NCBI GenBank assembly: GCA_900545875.1
Contig: URAQ01000052.1
Span: 1 to 9,232 of the forward strand
Direction of reading: 5' to 3'
Origin: an uncultured Collinsella sp.
GTDB lineage: Bacteria > Actinomycetota > Coriobacteriia > Coriobacteriales > Coriobacteriaceae
DNA length: 9,232 nucleotides
The notes beneath the pieces were generated by a model. The model was not told the DNA's origin. It made no database searches and saw only the letters and a list, made by a program, of their open reading frames with translations. The position numbers were made by a program, and so were the translations under genes. Shown here piece by piece: positions 7,701-9,232 of the stretch (position 1 is its first letter; the number at the start of each line of letters is the position of its first letter).

Positions 7701-7729
7701 ATTTTGCTTGACAGGAACAACTGTTCGAA
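7701..7729 (-). promoter_or_regulatory. Weak candidate lexA promoter
   Basis: On the minus strand TTCGAA (7729-7724) and CAAAAT (7706-7701) are 17 bases apart. They match the sigma-70-type consensus at three and four of six positions. The site overlaps LexA box 1 and would start transcription near box 3. It is the best leftward candidate I find, but weak. Confidence 0.25.
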
Positions 7730-7735
7730 GATAAT
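7708..7735 (+). promoter_or_regulatory. SOS promoter for LysM gene
   Basis: A perfect -35 hexamer TTGACA (7708-7713) and a -10 GATAAT (7730-7735, five of six) are separated by 16 bases, facing the LysM gene. LexA box 1 fills nearly the whole spacer, and box 2 covers the expected start point around 7742. Bound LexA would therefore block RNA polymerase, as expected for an SOS-controlled promoter. The leader would be about 80 bases. Confidence 0.72.
7715..7726. promoter_or_regulatory. LexA box 1
   Basis: GAACAACTGTTC is a perfect GAAC-N4-GTTC palindrome, the core of the Gram-positive/actinobacterial SOS box. It lies between the -35 and -10 of the rightward promoter and next to the weak leftward candidate, so a single LexA dimer here could affect both directions. 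Confidence 0.82.
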
Positions 7736-7742
7736 AATAACC

Positions 7743-7754
7743 GAACATTCGTTC
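7743..7754. promoter_or_regulatory. LexA box 2
   Basis: GAACATTCGTTC is a second perfect GAAC-N4-GTTC palindrome, preceded by C as in the extended consensus. Its centre is 28 bases from that of box 1, a little under three helical turns. It sits at the predicted start site of the rightward promoter. Confidence 0.82.
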
Positions 7755-7760
7755 TCGCGC

Positions 7761-7790
7761 TAGACATTTTTGTCCGCGCGGCTTGATAAA
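7761..7790 (+). promoter_or_regulatory. Possible second promoter for LysM gene
   Basis: TAGACA (7761-7766, five of six) and GATAAA (7785-7790, four of six) are 18 bases apart, upstream of the GAGAGGAG ribosome-binding site. It lies downstream of all three LexA boxes, so if active it would give LexA-independent expression of the LysM-nrdR-dut genes. Moderate match only. Confidence 0.35.
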
Positions 7791-7822
7791 ACTGTTCTCA
7801 GCAAAACACGCGAGAGGAGAAC

Positions 7823-8275
7823 ATGATGAACGCAACGAATATGGTCCAGGGAAACCTGGCCCTTAAACTCGAGACGCCTGCAGAACCCACTTTTACGGTT
7901 GTTCAGGGTGGCCGCTCCGGCTTTCAGCCTTTGACCGTAAAGCCTGCTCGCAATCAGCAGGCTGTAGTTGCGCCGGCCCGCGTTGCCCTGAAGGTTCCGA
8001 CGATTGTCGCCGTTGCCGTTGCGCTTACGCTCTTCGTTGTCCTCGCTACGTCGGTCTTTAGCGCTCGTCACGCCGCGTATGCCGAGTCCGTTTCCAACGT
8101 TACCTACGAGACTATTCGCGTTCAGCCTGGTGATTCTCTTTGGTCGCTTGCCGAGGAATATCCTATCGAAGGCCTTTCCACGCAAGAGACTTCCGACATG
8201 ATCCGTAACGTCAATCATCTGGAGCATGGTTCGCTCGCCGCCGGTGCGCATCTTAAGGTTCCTGCTCGTTCGTAA
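7823..8275 (+). CDS. LysM-domain membrane protein, YneA/ChiZ-like SOS division inhibitor candidate
   Basis: This 150-residue protein has a cytoplasmic-looking N-terminal segment (1-55), one hydrophobic helix (about 58-79, VPTIVAVAVALTLFVVLATS) acting as a signal anchor, and an external LysM peptidoglycan-binding domain (about 95-148, YETIRVQPGDSLWSLAEEY ... LKVPARS). No catalytic hydrolase domain is visible. The arrangement of one anchor plus LysM, divergent from lexA and under LexA boxes, matches YneA of Bacillus. The order lexA - LysM gene - nrdR matches Mycobacterium (Rv2720, Rv2719c/ChiZ, Rv2718c), and Corynebacterium has the SOS division inhibitor DivS next to lexA. Function is inferred from this context: delaying cell division during SOS. 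ATGs at 7823 and 7826 are both possible; AGGAG at 7815-7819 is three and six bases upstream respectively. The start is about 160 bases from the lexA start. Confidence 0.83.
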   Translation: MMNATNMVQGNLALKLETPAEPTFTVVQGGRSGFQPLTVKPARNQQAVVAPARVALKVPTIVAVAVALTLFVVLATSVFSARHAAYAESVSNVTYETIRVQPGDSLWSLAEEYPIEGLSTQETSDMIRNVNHLEHGSLAAGAHLKVPARS

Positions 8276-8288
8276 TCATTATCGCGCT

Positions 8289-8332
8289 GCGCATGGTACC
8301 CTTGTTATCGTTTAAGAGGAGGTACCATGCGC
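8289..8332 (+). promoter_or_regulatory. 12-bp inverted repeat enclosing nrdR RBS and start codon
   Basis: GCGCATGGTACC (8289-8300) and GGTACCATGCGC (8321-8332) are perfect inverted copies around a 20-base loop. The right arm contains the last bases of the Shine-Dalgarno (AGGAGG, 8317-8322), the ATG at 8327 and the second codon of nrdR. In mRNA the hairpin would bury the start codon. No T-run follows, so it is not a standard terminator. The repeat is seen directly; translational control is inferred. Confidence 0.7.
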
Positions 8333-8770
8333 TGTCCCAAATGTGGCAAGGCACATACCCGCGTCGTTGATTCCCGTATGCAGGAGTCAAATAACACCAT
8401 TAAGCGCCGTCGCGAATGTTGTTCGTGTAACTATCGCTTTACAACGTTTGAGCGATGCGAAGACCCAATCGAGGTCATTAAGTCAGACGGAACCAAGCAG
8501 CGGTTCGATCGCAATAAGCTGCTCGTCGGCTTGATGCGCGCCACCATCAAGCGTGATATCGATACTAAGAAGCTCAATGAGATTATCGACGACATCGAGG
8601 TCGAGCTGCGCTCTCGCACGCTGACGGCCGTCACGTCCCATGAGTTGGGTGACATGGTGCTCAAGCGCTTGGCCAAGATCGACAAGGTGGCCTACATCCG
8701 CTTTGCCTCGGTCTACCGCGATTTCAAAGACGTCGATGAGTTTCTGCAAGAGCTCGACAAGCTAAGGTGA
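8327..8770 (+). CDS. nrdR: Transcriptional repressor NrdR
   Basis: NrdR is an ATP/dATP-sensing zinc-ribbon repressor of ribonucleotide reductase operons. The 147-residue protein has the N-terminal zinc ribbon MRCPKCG (C3, C6) with C31 and C34 in [16 protein letters not shown], and an ATP-cone domain from about 47 to 137 ([23 protein letters not shown]...). Both are complete and of normal length. C32 is an extra cysteine inside the second pair. The start follows a strong AAGAGGAGG sequence four bases upstream, but start and Shine-Dalgarno lie in a potential hairpin. The gene is 51 bases after the LysM gene and four bases before dut. No separate promoter is evident, so it is probably transcribed from the SOS promoter region. 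Its target ribonucleotide reductase genes are not in the window. Confidence 0.96.
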   Translation: MRCPKCGKAHTRVVDSRMQESNNTIKRRRECCSCNYRFTTFERCEDPIEVIKSDGTKQRFDRNKLLVGLMRATIKRDIDTKKLNEIIDDIEVELRSRTLTAVTSHELGDMVLKRLAKIDKVAYIRFASVYRDFKDVDEFLQELDKLR

Positions 8771-8774
8771 TTCC

Positions 8775-9218
8775 ATGCCCAACATTACCGTCAACATAAA
8801 GCGTCTCGACCCCACCGTCGAGCTTCCCAAATACGCCCATCCCACCGATGCCGGCTTGGATTTGCGCTCCAACGAGGACTGCGTCCTGAAGCCCTTCGAA
8901 CGTCGTCTGGTCTCTACTGGGCTGGCCATCGCCTTGCCCGATGGCTACGCCGGCTTCGTCCAGCCCCGCAGCGGCTTGGCCATCAAGCAGGGCCTGTCTA
9001 TAGTTAACACGCCGGGCCTCATCGACGCCCACTACCGAGGAGAACTCAAGGTTATCCTCATCAACCTGGATCCCTCCAACAACATCCAAATCAACAAAGG
9101 CGACCGCATCGCCCAACTCGTCATCCAAGAAGTCCCCACGGTTAACCTCATAGAAGTAGAAGAACTAGACGAAACCGACCGAGGCAACGGAGGCTTCGGC
9201 TCCTCCGGCGTCGCCTAG
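8775..9218 (+). CDS. dut: dUTP diphosphatase (dUTPase)
   Basis: Dut hydrolyses dUTP to dUMP and pyrophosphate, keeping uracil out of DNA and supplying dUMP for thymidylate synthesis. The 147-residue trimeric-type protein has all five family motifs: I DAGLDL (about 26-31), II PRSGLA (64-69), [16 protein letters not shown] (81-93) with the catalytic Asp, IV RIAQLVI (111-117), and [11 protein letters not shown] (136-145). The Shine-Dalgarno AAGGTGA (8764-8770) overlaps the nrdR stop and lies four bases before the ATG, so nrdR and dut are tightly linked. The last 20 or so codons use ATA, GTA, CTA, CGA, GGA and GAA much more than the surrounding genes. Only 14 bases follow the stop, so a terminator would lie outside the window. 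Confidence 0.96.
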   Translation: MPNITVNIKRLDPTVELPKYAHPTDAGLDLRSNEDCVLKPFERRLVSTGLAIALPDGYAGFVQPRSGLAIKQGLSIVNTPGLIDAHYRGELKVILINLDPSNNIQINKGDRIAQLVIQEVPTVNLIEVEELDETDRGNGGFGSSGVA

Positions 9219-9232
9219 GGGCGCTCGTATCC

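Noticed and set aside
7663..7767. N-terminal extension of lexA by 35 residues
   Set aside because: It would translate through the LexA boxes and promoter; the family N-terminus and Shine-Dalgarno place the start at 7662.
7763..7774. GACA-TTTT-TGTC palindrome with LexA-box-like geometry
   Set aside because: The half-sites do not match GAAC/GTTC; more likely a chance symmetry within the possible second promoter.

Overview
The window looks like a piece of chromosome from a Gram-positive gut-type actinobacterium of class Coriobacteriia, most likely Collinsella or a close relative. This is inferred from three things. Coding sequence is moderately GC-rich with GAG/CTC/CGC-biased codons. RNase Y and SpoVS occur together, as in Firmicutes. 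The order lexA - LysM protein - nrdR matches the one known from Actinobacteria (Mycobacterium, Corynebacterium). No 16S or other direct taxonomic marker is present. Coding density is very high: no gene-free stretch exceeds 300 bases, and the largest gap is the 160-base lexA/LysM divergent region. I see no tRNA, rRNA, CRISPR array, insertion sequence or phage gene.

Left block (1-6329, all rightward): the 3' part of rny (RNase Y), an unnamed GHKL-fold ATPase, spoVS, miaB, miaA and hflX. Genes are tightly packed. rny and the ATPase gene are 1 nt apart, and miaB/miaA and miaA/hflX each overlap by one base in a TAATG arrangement. The block is an RNA-centred set: mRNA turnover (RNase Y), A37 hypermodification of UNN-decoding tRNAs (MiaA then MiaB), and rescue or splitting of stalled ribosomes (HflX). 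SpoVS and the ATPase are of unclear role. Compared with Bacillus subtilis rny-ymdB-spoVS-tdh-kbl-miaB, the ymdB position holds the ATPase.

Middle block (6314-7662, leftward): lexA followed by a DUF1624-type membrane acyltransferase whose start overlaps the lexA stop (TAATG). hflX and the acyltransferase gene converge and overlap by 16 bases at their 3' ends, leaving no room for a terminator between them.

Divergent control region (7663-7822): three GAAC-N4-GTTC type LexA boxes (two perfect, one with a single mismatch). One lies between a perfect TTGACA -35 and a GATAAT -10 that face right, and another lies at the predicted transcription start. This reads as a classic autoregulated SOS switch controlling both directions.

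Right block (7823-9218, rightward): a small membrane-anchored LysM protein in the position and with the architecture of YneA/ChiZ/DivS SOS division inhibitors, then nrdR (repressor of ribonucleotide reductase genes) and dut (dUTPase). The block links DNA damage, cell-division delay and dNTP pool quality. A perfect 12-bp inverted repeat spans the nrdR ribosome-binding site and start codon and could fold to mask them.
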